From the NCBI GenBank assembly GCA_029776125.1, contig JARVJS010000006.1, forward strand, positions 1-39,590: DNA of 39,590 bases, in the 5' to 3' direction. Below the pieces are notes generated by a model. That model had not been told where the DNA came from, made no database searches, and saw nothing but the letters and a program-made list of their open reading frames with translations. This document shows positions 10,086 through 18,989 of the stretch, piece after piece (position 1 is the first letter of the stretch; every line of letters starts with the position of its first letter). This DNA is from Nitrososphaeria archaeon (GTDB lineage: Archaea; Thermoproteota; Nitrososphaeria; JACIWG01). The position numbers and the translations under genes are program-made.

Positions 10086-10291
10086 TTGTTCTTTGACAAG
10101 GCTAATTGCATCAAACCTGTTTTCGAGATTATTTGGCATAAAATGTTGATTCATAAGAGAAAACAGACATATTTAAGCAAATAAAAATTTTTTGACTACA
10201 GGTTTGATGCAAAAAACATGAAAAAGCAGAGGGTAAACATAACAAAAAGTCTGCTTTTTCTTAAGTTTGCTATTTCCTATAAAAGTTGGGG
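10086..10291 (+). promoter_or_regulatory. Array 1 leader with shared motif TTGTTCTTTGACAAGGCTAA
   Basis: motif at 10086-10105 recurs before arrays 2 and 3; 15-bp inverted repeat 10106-10120/10198-10212; 11-bp hairpin 10220-10230/10250-10260. Confidence 0.7.
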
Positions 10292-10992
10292 GTTTTAAAA
10301 GAACCAGTATGGAGTGAAAACCATAGCCTCTTTAGTTTGGTGGTGGATAAGTAAAAAAGTTTTAAAAGAACCAGTATGGAGTGAAAACCTTTTTTGTCTC
10401 CTTCTGCTTTATAAAGTGAGTCATAGTTTTAAAAGAACCAGTATGGAGTGAAAACCGAACTCGACGATGACAGACGAGATGAAATAGAGCTCTTGTTTTA
10501 AAAGAACCAGTATGGAGTGAAAACAGCATGAACAAAAAAACGAGAAAAAAACATGCGAGCAAGTTTTAAAAGAACCAGTATGGAGTGAAAACCGGTCAGA
10601 TGGGCTCTTAGGGAAAAACTCAAAGACAGTTTTAAAAGAACCAGTATGGAGTGAAAACATGTTTTTTTAAGAGTGCAATGCACTCTCTAATATAGTTTTA
10701 AAAGAACCAGTATGGAGTGAAAACGTGAAAGAATACAGTAAAGAATATCAATCTCCAGAGGTTTTAAAAGAACCAGTATGGAGTGAAAACATATATAGAG
10801 GAGGTGAAAATGTCAAAAGTAATCAGAGTTTTAAAAGAACCAGTATGGAGTGAAAAGAGAGAACGGTGGTTGGAAAGGATAAGGAGACTGAAAGGTTTTA
10901 AAAGAACCAGTATGGAGTGAAAAGTTGACTGTTTCTGATGTGGTCACATTCTGTCAGATGAGTTTTTAAAAAAACCAATATGGAATGAATTT
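10292..10992 (+). CRISPR. CRISPR array 1: ten repeats plus a degenerate terminal repeat; ten spacers of 36-39 nt
   Basis: GTTTTAAAAGAACCAGTATGGAGTGAAAAC at 10292, 10359, 10426, 10495, 10563, 10629, 10695, 10761, 10828, 10895; degenerate copy at 10962. Confidence 0.99.
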
Positions 10993-11036
10993 GCATTATA
11001 TATATTAGAAACAAAAAAAACAAAGGAGGAGATAAT

Positions 11037-13133
11037 ATGGAAATTTTAACTCAACTGTCAAAGAAAAAACTTATCACAAAAAGAAAAGAACAAGTAGAAC
11101 TATCTCAAAGCATATTGGATACCTTTGAGCAAAAGCGTATTGGTATTTTTGAAAGCCCTACAGGAACAGGAAAAACTCTTGCTTTTATGTCTGCGGTGGT
11201 GGAGTTTTGTCTTAAGAATTCTGCAAACAAGGTAATTATATCTACAAGTTCAAAGCAACTACAATCTCAAATGGTTCAGGAAATAGAAAAAATTAGCAAG
11301 GTTAAGGATTTAAGTAATTTTAGATATGTTATTGTTAAAGGTAAATCCAACTACTTACTCAGGAAAAAGATTGAAGAAAACCTTAAGAGATGTCTTAATC
11401 AAAAAAACTGTGAAATCTATAAAAAACTACTTAAAGCAGCTGACCAGGTTGATGGTGATATAGAGTTACTTTCTGATGAAATTATAGAACAGGTTAATTC
11501 AATAGCACCTGAAATGCTTGAAAGTTTAAGAACACCTGTAAGACTACCAATTTCTGAGACTGATTATGCATTGAAGGTTAGAGAACAGGCAGAAAAAGCA
11601 AATCTTATTATTGTGAATCACAGTTTATTTCTTTGTTATAACCTTCTTTTACAAAAAGAGTCAAATCCATTTTTTAAGACTTTTGCTTATGAATCTGAGA
11701 CACTTCCAGAAGACAGATCTATATCTGTAATTATAGATGAAGCACATACACTTGAAAATGTTGCTCAAAGACTTTTTGCTAAAGAAACTGCTATAAGAGA
11801 AATTCTCTTTGTGGCAGAACATTTGCTAAAAACAGTTTCATCTGTTAAATCTAATACAAAGTTTGTAATGGAGTATGGGAAAATAAAAGAATATATAGAA
11901 AACATAGCAAACAAAGCAAGAAAAGAAAAAGTTGAATACATACACATAACCAAAGACAAGATAAATTTTGATCCTGTAGTTAAATTAATAAGCACATATA
12001 TAGAATCATTTAAAATATTTGGCAAAAGGATTATGTCTCTTATTCCAAAAAATGATGATTTTATAAATCTAAAAGAAAAAGCATCAAAGATTAACGAAAT
12101 AATAAATGTTATCTACAATATTCTGAGAGAAAATAAACCTATTAAGAGTCACTGTTACCTCATTACTTTTTCTCCAGAAAAAAAATATCCTTCCTTTGCA
12201 GTAATAACACCCAGAATTGGTGGAGCTATGCACAATGTATTAGTAAACTTTGATTCCATAGTTCTTTTAAGTGGAACTTTAAGAGATCCAGACAAAGACA
12301 ACATTGATAATGATGCAGATAGGTTTAAAATTATCAGAACAAGACTTGCTATTGACTCATTAATTCCAAAGCGAAAAGAAGGTTTTTCTATAAATGCAAG
12401 AGTGTTTCAGGGATTTGATTTAAAAAAACTTGCTACTGTATATGTTTATCCAGAAGGACCATATCCACCTAAACTCAATGAAGAGAAAAACAAAGATAAG
12501 GATTACAGAGAATTATTAAAGAAAGAATATTTACTACCTCAAAAGGAAAGAATACTTTCTATCCTTAAAAACAGCAAAAAAGCACTAATTCTTACAACAG
12601 CTCACTATGAAACAGAGTTCTACAGAGAAATGCTTATGAATATTTCAGATAAAACAATAATAACTTACCCTGACAATGGTAGTTCTCTAATTCAAAAAGT
12701 AGAGGAATTTAAAAATTCTGATTCTGCAGTTTTTATTACAGCAAGTGCATGGGAAGGATTAGATGCTAAAATAGACACATTGATTATTTCCAAACTACCT
12801 TTTGCTTCTCCTAATGATCCATACTATATTGCATACCACGAAAATGAGAAAAACTATTTCCAAAGTTACTTATCAGAAAAAGACGCTCAAATAAGAGCAA
12901 ATTTAAGAGAACACATGAAAAGAGAATTTGATACATTTATTAAGTTTAGGCAAGGATTAGGTAGAGCAATAAGAGGAGGAGATGATTACTGCAATATTCA
13001 CATACTTGACCCAAGAGCATATGAACCAAAATATTATCAGAAGTTTTTACTTAATACTTATAAAGTTGCAGAGGTTAAGCAAAGAATAGAGGAAAGTAGT
13101 AAATCTGTAAGCAGTTCTGTTGTCGATATTTAA
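11037..13133 (+). CDS. csf4: DinG/XPD-like SF2 helicase, probable type IV CasDinG (Csf4)
   Basis: FESPTGTGKTLAF, VIIDEAHTLE, TASAWEGLDAKID, FRQGLGRAIRGGDD motifs; adjacent to csf genes and array. Confidence 0.82.
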   Translation: MEILTQLSKKKLITKRKEQVELSQSILDTFEQKRIGIFESPTGTGKTLAFMSAVVEFCLKNSANKVIISTSSKQLQSQMVQEIEKISKVKDLSNFRYVIVKGKSNYLLRKKIEENLKRCLNQKNCEIYKKLLKAADQVDGDIELLSDEIIEQVNSIAPEMLESLRTPVRLPISETDYALKVREQAEKANLIIVNHSLFLCYNLLLQKESNPFFKTFAYESETLPEDRSISVIIDEAHTLENVAQRLFAKETAIREILFVAEHLLKTVSSVKSNTKFVMEYGKIKEYIENIANKARKEKVEYIHITKDKINFDPVVKLISTYIESFKIFGKRIMSLIPKNDDFINLKEKASKINEIINVIYNILRENKPIKSHCYLITFSPEKKYPSFAVITPRIGGAMHNVLVNFDSIVLLSGTLRDPDKDNIDNDADRFKIIRTRLAIDSLIPKRKEGFSINARVFQGFDLKKLATVYVYPEGPYPPKLNEEKNKDKDYRELLKKEYLLPQKERILSILKNSKKALILTTAHYETEFYREMLMNISDKTIITYPDNGSSLIQKVEEFKNSDSAVFITASAWEGLDAKIDTLIISKLPFASPNDPYYIAYHENEKNYFQSYLSEKDAQIRANLREHMKREFDTFIKFRQGLGRAIRGGDDYCNIHILDPRAYEPKYYQKFLLNTYKVAEVKQRIEESSKSVSSSVVDI

Positions 13134-13163
13134 TAGTGTAAAAACATTTGAATATCGACAACA
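13118..13163. terminator. 13-bp perfect inverted repeat spanning dinG stop (no U-tract)
   Basis: TGTTGTCGATATT ... AATATCGACAACA. Confidence 0.5.
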
Positions 13164-13214
13164 AGTTAAATATTGAATTTATAAGAAATAACAAAACTTA
13201 ATACGAGATTAAGT

Positions 13215-13262
13215 TTGTTCTTTGACAAGGTTAAATTTGTTAATATTTGTATGTATAAATGT
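13215..13262 (+). promoter_or_regulatory. Short leader of array 2 with shared motif TTGTTCTTTGACAAGGTTAA
   Basis: exact core at 13215-13234; preceded by AAACTTAAT/ATTAAGTTT hairpin. Confidence 0.65.
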
Positions 13263-13690
13263 GTTTTAAAAGAACCTATAAGGAGTGAAAATCGCTCAAG
13301 TTCATACTGAATTTTTATTTCTGTTTCTGTTTTAAAAGAACCAGTATGGAGTGAAAAGGTAATAAATTGTTCGTTTGTCAACTTTAAGCGGTTTGTATTT
13401 TAAAAAAACCAGTATGGAATGAAAATTAATTCTCTGATATTTTTTGTTGCAAAAAAGGACTTGTTTTAAGAAAACCAGTGTGGAATGAAAAACAATTCCA
13501 ATTTAAGACATTCATCCACTTGTAGCATAGTTTTAAAAGAACCAGTATGGAGTGAAAACCAGAAATCGAGCAGTGGCACGACGTATGTGTAGCGGGTTTT
13601 AAAAGAACCTATGAGGAGTGAAAATAATCTCGTTCCGACGGCTATTAGTGTTTTATTTATATTTTAGTAGAACCTATAAGGATTGAAATT
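13263..13690 (+). CRISPR. CRISPR array 2: seven repeats, most degenerate, of the array 1 family
   Basis: repeats at 13263, 13329, ~13397, 13463, 13530, 13596, 13661; variants include GTTTTAAAAGAACCTATAAGGAGTGAAAAT. Confidence 0.93.
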
Positions 13691-13704
13691 GAAAGTATTG
13701 TTAA

Positions 13705-13734
13705 CTTGACAATTTTGTCATAATTTTGTTATAA
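13705..13734 (+). promoter_or_regulatory. Sigma70-like promoter TTGACA-N18-TATAAT
   Basis: ttgacaattttgtcataattttgttataat. Confidence 0.65.
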
Positions 13735-13761
13735 TAATATATTAACCAAACAGGAGAAAAT

Positions 13762-15384
13762 ATGCAATATACTGAAGAACAACAAGCAGTCATACAAGAA
13801 ACTTTTAATACACCTGTTACTGTTGTTAATGCACTTGCGGGAACAGGAAAAACTACAACTTGTTTTGGAGTAATACAGGAAGCAGTAAGTAAAGGATATA
13901 GGACTCTTTACCTTGTTTTTAATAAGGCAATGCAGTTAGAGGCAGAGGAAAGGGCAAAAAGGTTAGGATTAAATGGCAGTGTTGAAATAAAAACTGTTCA
14001 TGCACTTGCGTATAAAAACATAGTTAGAACAGGTTATTTTAAAAATAAAACAGTAGGAAATATTAGAGTTAAAGATATAGCAGATACATTTGGAACTTTT
14101 GATTACGATAGGGCGTATTTTATACTGAAAATTTTTCTTGAGTTTCTTTACAGTGATTATTCTATTGAAAATGTTGATAAGTTTCTTTATGAACTTGAAC
14201 AATCAAGCACTTATTATGAACAAGCGATAAACAGATATTCCGTATCTGCTAAAGATTTAACTTTTTTGTATGACTACATAGACAATGGACAACTTCCTTG
14301 TCCTCATGACTTTTATCTTAAGAAATTTATTGACTTTTTAAAAGATGGAAAAACTTACTGCAAATACGACCTTGTTATTCTTGATGAATCTCAAGATGCT
14401 AATCCCTGTTTTGCCTCACTGCTTAAGCACTTAAGGGCTAAAAATTTACTAATGGTAGGTGATAGACATCAATGGATTTATTCATTCAGAGGAAGTGTGA
14501 ATTTGATAGAAGAGTTTGAGAATGCTAAAAGACTATATTTAACTCACACATTCAGATTTGACAACAACATTGCGGATCTTGCCAATAAAGTGCTTTCTAT
14601 AAAGGGAGAAAAACACCTACTTAAATGTAAAAAATCTAAAACAGTAAATAAAGAAAGAGCAATTATTAGTAGAACTAATTCTGAACTTTTAAGAAAATAC
14701 CTCTCTATGCCTGATACTCTTAAAAAACTTGTAGTCTTTGAAAGAGGCATAGAGGAAATAATTAAACTTCCTCTTACCATTGCACTTATACTTGAAAGAA
14801 AAATTCCATATCCATATTGTGAGAGAAATAATTTACAAGTATCAAAAGTAATAGACGAAGGATTTTATAAACTTTTTAAAAATCCTGTTGATTTAAATCT
14901 TTATGTTAGAGAACTTGAATCTTTAAGCAAAGAAGGACAATCGTCAAGCACTGAGACAGATACAGTATCTGCTTATAAGATTGCAGATGACTATGGAACG
15001 AAAAATTTAACTAAACTTATCCATAAATACTATGCTTCTTTAGAAGATGATATAGACGAAGAAAGCAAACTTTACATGGCTACTGCTCACAGTAGCAAAG
15101 GACAAGAATATAAAAAGGTTACACTTCTTGATGATTTTAGGAAATTTTTAACTGACAAAGAATATCCAATGATTGAAAACAACCTCTTTGCACTTGATAA
15201 AAGCTTTAAAGAAGTACTAAAAGAACGCCTTCGCTCTAATTTGCCTGAGTTAAATTTGCTTTATGTGGCATTCACAAGAGCATCTGATAGTATTGACTAT
15301 TCAAGTGAAGTGCAAAAAAACCTAAGAATCTTTGATTACTGCATAAAAAATGGCATTTCCATTAAGCAAAAGAAAGGAGAGTAG
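13762..15384 (+). CDS. UvrD/PcrA-like SF1 helicase
   Basis: NALAGTGKTTT, LVILDESQDANP, GDRHQWIYSFRG, ATAHSSKGQEYKKV, LLYVAFTRA motifs. Confidence 0.88.
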   Translation: MQYTEEQQAVIQETFNTPVTVVNALAGTGKTTTCFGVIQEAVSKGYRTLYLVFNKAMQLEAEERAKRLGLNGSVEIKTVHALAYKNIVRTGYFKNKTVGNIRVKDIADTFGTFDYDRAYFILKIFLEFLYSDYSIENVDKFLYELEQSSTYYEQAINRYSVSAKDLTFLYDYIDNGQLPCPHDFYLKKFIDFLKDGKTYCKYDLVILDESQDANPCFASLLKHLRAKNLLMVGDRHQWIYSFRGSVNLIEEFENAKRLYLTHTFRFDNNIADLANKVLSIKGEKHLLKCKKSKTVNKERAIISRTNSELLRKYLSMPDTLKKLVVFERGIEEIIKLPLTIALILERKIPYPYCERNNLQVSKVIDEGFYKLFKNPVDLNLYVRELESLSKEGQSSSTETDTVSAYKIADDYGTKNLTKLIHKYYASLEDDIDEESKLYMATAHSSKGQEYKKVTLLDDFRKFLTDKEYPMIENNLFALDKSFKEVLKERLRSNLPELNLLYVAFTRASDSIDYSSEVQKNLRIFDYCIKNGISIKQKKGE

Positions 15385-16020
15385 ATGGAAATTAAAAATG
15401 CAATCATCTATTTTGATGGTGCTTGTCTTCCTTATAATCCCGGAGGAACTGCTACTTATGGATTTGTGGTCAAAGATACAGGTGGAAATACTGTTTTTCG
15501 TGGGAAAGGTGTTGCTGCAGAACAGGGAACAAATAACATTGCAGAGTATACAGGTTTAATTGAGGCGTTGAAGAAGGCTAAAGAGATGGGAGTAGAGCAG
15601 GTAAAAATCTATGGCGATAGCATGCTTGTTGTAAATCAGATTAATGGTGTTTATGAGGTAAGAAGCAAAAATATTTATCCTTTATATGAGATAGCTAAAA
15701 AACTTTTATCACAATTTTCTGATTGGAAAATACAATGGGTAGCAAGAAAAAATAATAAAGAAGCAGATAAACTTTCTACTGAAGCATTTATTGAATATAT
15801 AGAAAACAAAAACAGACAAAGAATTGAAAAGTTAAGAGAAGAACTTGTTATTTCTGAAAATGGTTGCTTTAAGATTAGAGATTATGTTATTACTCTCAAT
15901 CCTCCATCCTGTAATTGCCAATACTTTCAGAGAATAAACTCTTTTTCTCTGCTAAAGAAGGATAATATTGTAATCAAATGTAAACATATATTGTTTGTTG
16001 AAGAAAGCATTAGAAATTAA
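15385..16020 (+). CDS. RNase HI-like protein with C-terminal SWIM-like zinc motif
   Basis: IIYFDGACLPYNPGG, NNIAEYTGLIEAL, VKIYGDSMLVVNQI, RKNNKEADKLS; C-terminal CNC...CKH. Confidence 0.85.
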   Translation: MEIKNAIIYFDGACLPYNPGGTATYGFVVKDTGGNTVFRGKGVAAEQGTNNIAEYTGLIEALKKAKEMGVEQVKIYGDSMLVVNQINGVYEVRSKNIYPLYEIAKKLLSQFSDWKIQWVARKNNKEADKLSTEAFIEYIENKNRQRIEKLREELVISENGCFKIRDYVITLNPPSCNCQYFQRINSFSLLKKDNIVIKCKHILFVEESIRN

Positions 16021-16034
16021 GGTGAGGTGTCTAT

Positions 16035-16202
16035 ATGGAAAATACAAAAGTAAAGAAAACAAAGAAGCCTGCAGAAATGAAAAGAACAAGTTATATTCTT
16101 GTGAGACTTACTGATGAGGAAAAGAAAAGGCTAAAGAAACTTGCATACTCTCAAGGACTTGATATATCTGAGTATGTAAGAAAAAAGGTTTTTGACTTGT
16201 GA
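16035..16202 (+). CDS. 55-aa ribbon-helix-helix-like protein (not in ORF track)
   Basis: MENTKVKKTKKPAEMKRTSYILVRLTDEEKKRLKKLAYSQGLDISEYVRKKVFDL; RHH pattern. Confidence 0.6.
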   Translation: MENTKVKKTKKPAEMKRTSYILVRLTDEEKKRLKKLAYSQGLDISEYVRKKVFDL

Positions 16203-16232
16203 TAGAGAAATCTTTAAAGTCCTTATCCAATA

Positions 16233-16261
16233 AGGATACTCTGAGGTACCCTATATATAGG
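16233..16261 (+). promoter_or_regulatory. Promoter block copy 3 upstream of cas10
   Basis: AGGATACTCTGAGGTACCCTATATATAGG. Confidence 0.6.
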
Positions 16262-16266
16262 AATAT

Positions 16267-18543
16267 ATGTCATTGTATGAGGACTTTAGTGAAAAAATTG
16301 CTATTGGAGCCTTATTTCAAGATATAGGCATTATAATTGCCAAAACAAAAGGAACTTGTTCTGATTACATAAAAGAAAGTAAAAATTGGCTTAATCAATA
16401 TTATCCAAAAGACGTAGCATCTCTACAAGAGTATGAGGACTTACTTTCCTTATTGAATGTTTCTGCTTTATCAGGGCAATCAAGTAATATAGACTACAGT
16501 CTAATAAAAAATTCTTTTCTAAAAATTGACTACAAAGAAAATTCCAGAGATTTATATTTTCCTTTAAGACCTTCAAAAGTAATCAATTCAACTACAAATA
16601 ATAAAACTTCTCAGAAAAATTACGAAGAATTATTTAAAAACTTTGAAAGTGATTTTTTAAAAATTAACAGATATAATGTTAATGCTTTATTATTTTTAAT
16701 TAAAAAACACTTCTCTTTTGTTCCTGTTAATGGTGATATTTCCTTTTATGACCAAAGTTGCTTTAATGCTCTATTAGCGTGTTGTTTATTTCACTATCTC
16801 AATAATAATTCAAAACAATTAAGTTTACCAATCAAAGATAGATTGAAACAAAGTTTAGACGAAAAAGCTTTCCTTCTCATAGGTGGGGATATATCAGGTA
16901 TTCAGAATTTTATTTATGCAGTTGCAACCTCTACAGGTGCTTTAAAATCCTTCAAGGGAAGATCCTTCTATCTTGAACTTCTCACTGAACATGTAGTCAA
17001 CGAAATACTTAACCAATTAGGACTGTTTCGTTTTAATATTTATTTTACAGGTGCAGGGCATTTTTACATAATTGCCTACAATACTGATAAAGCAAAGAAC
17101 ATTGTTAACAACATCAAAGAAAGAATCAATAATTTTCTCCTAAAAGAGTTTAATGGATTACTTCAGTTCCACATAGATTTCATTGAATTTCCAATAACTG
17201 CTTTCATGCAGAATTTAGACTTACAATTTATTGATTACTTTAATGACTTAAAAGGTAAACTTGAAATTTCTAAAAAGAAAAAATGGAATGATTTCTTAGA
17301 TAAAGTATTCATGGTTGAAACTCCTCATCCTGACTGCTATACTGAAGGGTGTTCGGTTTGTCAAAGAGAGGACAAGCCATTAACCTCAATAAGTAAACCT
17401 GAAAAAGAAGTTAAATACTGCTCTTCATGTTACAGTCAATACAAACTTGGAGAGCAACTAACTAAACTCTCTTTCCTTGAAAAAAGCATGCCCTGTATAT
17501 ATAAATACGATTTAGATAGTGAAACAAGAAATTCTGATTGCATTATTATAGATAATTCCTGTTATGTTTTTAATCCTGATATTGCAGTTAATTCCTCTAC
17601 AAATAAGCCAAAAAATAAGTATTTAATTAACTGTACTAACGCTTACTATTACAATTCAGAGGAATCAATATATTTCCCTGCCGGCATATACAACAATTCT
17701 GATATTGTAGAACTGTCCGATGTAAAAGGGTATTTTGGTAAAGATTTAGTTTCAGTTTTAAAAATGGATGTAGACAATTTAGGATGGATATTTTCTTTAG
17801 GGATACCTAAAGAGTATAGAACATTTACAAGAATGTCTAACATTTCTGAACTGCTTACTCACTTTTTCAAGTATTCAAGCAACTACATAGCCAAAGGAAG
17901 CGTTCCTACTCAGACAAGTCTTTTAAGGGATATTAAGGAAGGTTTTGAAAGAAGAATATCTATCGTTTACGCAGGAGGAGATGACTTACTTGTCGTAGGA
18001 CACTGGCTTGATATTTTAGAGTTTAGCATAGATATTGACAAATACTTTAGAATGCTTGCAGGTAATCCTAAAGTAACATTATCTGCAGGAATCTCCATAG
18101 GGCATCCAAAGTGTCCGTTTTACCTATTAACTCATACTGCAAACGATTTACTTGAGATAGCCAAAAAATCTAATCCCAATAAAAATTCTGTTACTGTGTT
18201 TGACGAAATCTTTACCTTTAAATGGGATGATTTTGAAATTGTAGAAAAATATATAAAACTACTAATTCCTTACTTTAAAAAAACAGAAAAGGAGATTATT
18301 CCTGTAGCACTGCCAAAGACCTTCTTTTACAGGTTTCTTGCAATTGCTAAAAACTTTGTTAATCACAACAGACTTGAAATATCCAAATTTATATACTTGC
18401 TTTCAAGGATTGGCGATAAAAACATAAGAAATACTCTTAAAACTGAACTTGAACCTCTCTTTACTTTAGACAAAAAAGAGTGGAAGTGCGTTTACTTTGC
18501 ATTAGTTTTATTGTTAATGAGTAGTTTAAGCAAAGAATCATAA
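16267..18543 (+). CDS. cas10: Type III-A CRISPR Cas10/Csm1
   Basis: AGGDDLLVVG cyclase motif, zinc motif CYTEGCSVC..KYCSSC, N-terminal GALFQDIG in place of HD motif. Confidence 0.92.
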   Translation: MSLYEDFSEKIAIGALFQDIGIIIAKTKGTCSDYIKESKNWLNQYYPKDVASLQEYEDLLSLLNVSALSGQSSNIDYSLIKNSFLKIDYKENSRDLYFPLRPSKVINSTTNNKTSQKNYEELFKNFESDFLKINRYNVNALLFLIKKHFSFVPVNGDISFYDQSCFNALLACCLFHYLNNNSKQLSLPIKDRLKQSLDEKAFLLIGGDISGIQNFIYAVATSTGALKSFKGRSFYLELLTEHVVNEILNQLGLFRFNIYFTGAGHFYIIAYNTDKAKNIVNNIKERINNFLLKEFNGLLQFHIDFIEFPITAFMQNLDLQFIDYFNDLKGKLEISKKKKWNDFLDKVFMVETPHPDCYTEGCSVCQREDKPLTSISKPEKEVKYCSSCYSQYKLGEQLTKLSFLEKSMPCIYKYDLDSETRNSDCIIIDNSCYVFNPDIAVNSSTNKPKNKYLINCTNAYYYNSEESIYFPAGIYNNSDIVELSDVKGYFGKDLVSVLKMDVDNLGWIFSLGIPKEYRTFTRMSNISELLTHFFKYSSNYIAKGSVPTQTSLLRDIKEGFERRISIVYAGGDDLLVVGHWLDILEFSIDIDKYFRMLAGNPKVTLSAGISIGHPKCPFYLLTHTANDLLEIAKKSNPNKNSVTVFDEIFTFKWDDFEIVEKYIKLLIPYFKKTEKEIIPVALPKTFFYRFLAIAKNFVNHNRLEISKFIYLLSRIGDKNIRNTLKTELEPLFTLDKKEWKCVYFALVLLLMSSLSKES

Positions 18544-18554
18544 GGAGGTAATAA

Positions 18555-18989
18555 ATGTCTAACTTTTATCAACATCACAAAAGAGAAGAAAAACCAATGG
18601 ATGCTTTCTTTGACCTATATTTGAAGGAATTAACAAAAAGTTCAAACCTAAAACTGCTTTCTACTGATTTAATTGTAAAGTTTGCTGATCAGGCAGGCAG
18701 AGAGTTTAGCAGAATACCTTTGTCTCAGATTAGGAAGTTTTTTAACACAGTAAAGAAAATGTCCTTAGCAGAAAAGTTTAATATTAACGATGTAATGTTA
18801 TTAAAACCTATTGTTGCCTACACTTACAGCAGAAATAAAAATAATAATAATTCAAAAGCATTTGATAGGTTTAAAAACTTAATGGATATATGTCTTGACC
18901 GAATTAAAGACGAAGCAGACTTTAAAAGATTTTTAACTCTGTTTGAAAGCATACTTGCCTATCATAAATTCTATGGAGGTAGAGAGTAA
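18555..18989 (+). CDS. csm2: Csm2-like small subunit
   Basis: size and position between cas10 and csm3; helical, FFNTVKKM region. Confidence 0.75.
   Translation: MSNFYQHHKREEKPMDAFFDLYLKELTKSSNLKLLSTDLIVKFADQAGREFSRIPLSQIRKFFNTVKKMSLAEKFNINDVMLLKPIVAYTYSRNKNNNNSKAFDRFKNLMDICLDRIKDEADFKRFLTLFESILAYHKFYGGRE

Noticed and set aside
10220-10260. Hairpin in array 1 leader as a simple transcription terminator of the csf operon
   Set aside because: Not excluded, but the T-run is part of the stem and the array follows closely; left within the leader annotation.
10362-10683. Three minus-strand ORFs with repeating FSLHTGSFKT/FHSILVLLK peptides
   Set aside because: They are translations of CRISPR array 1 repeats, not genes.
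13166-13381. Minus-strand 71-aa ORF
   Set aside because: Overlaps array 2 repeats; contains the same FSLHTGSFKT repeat translation.
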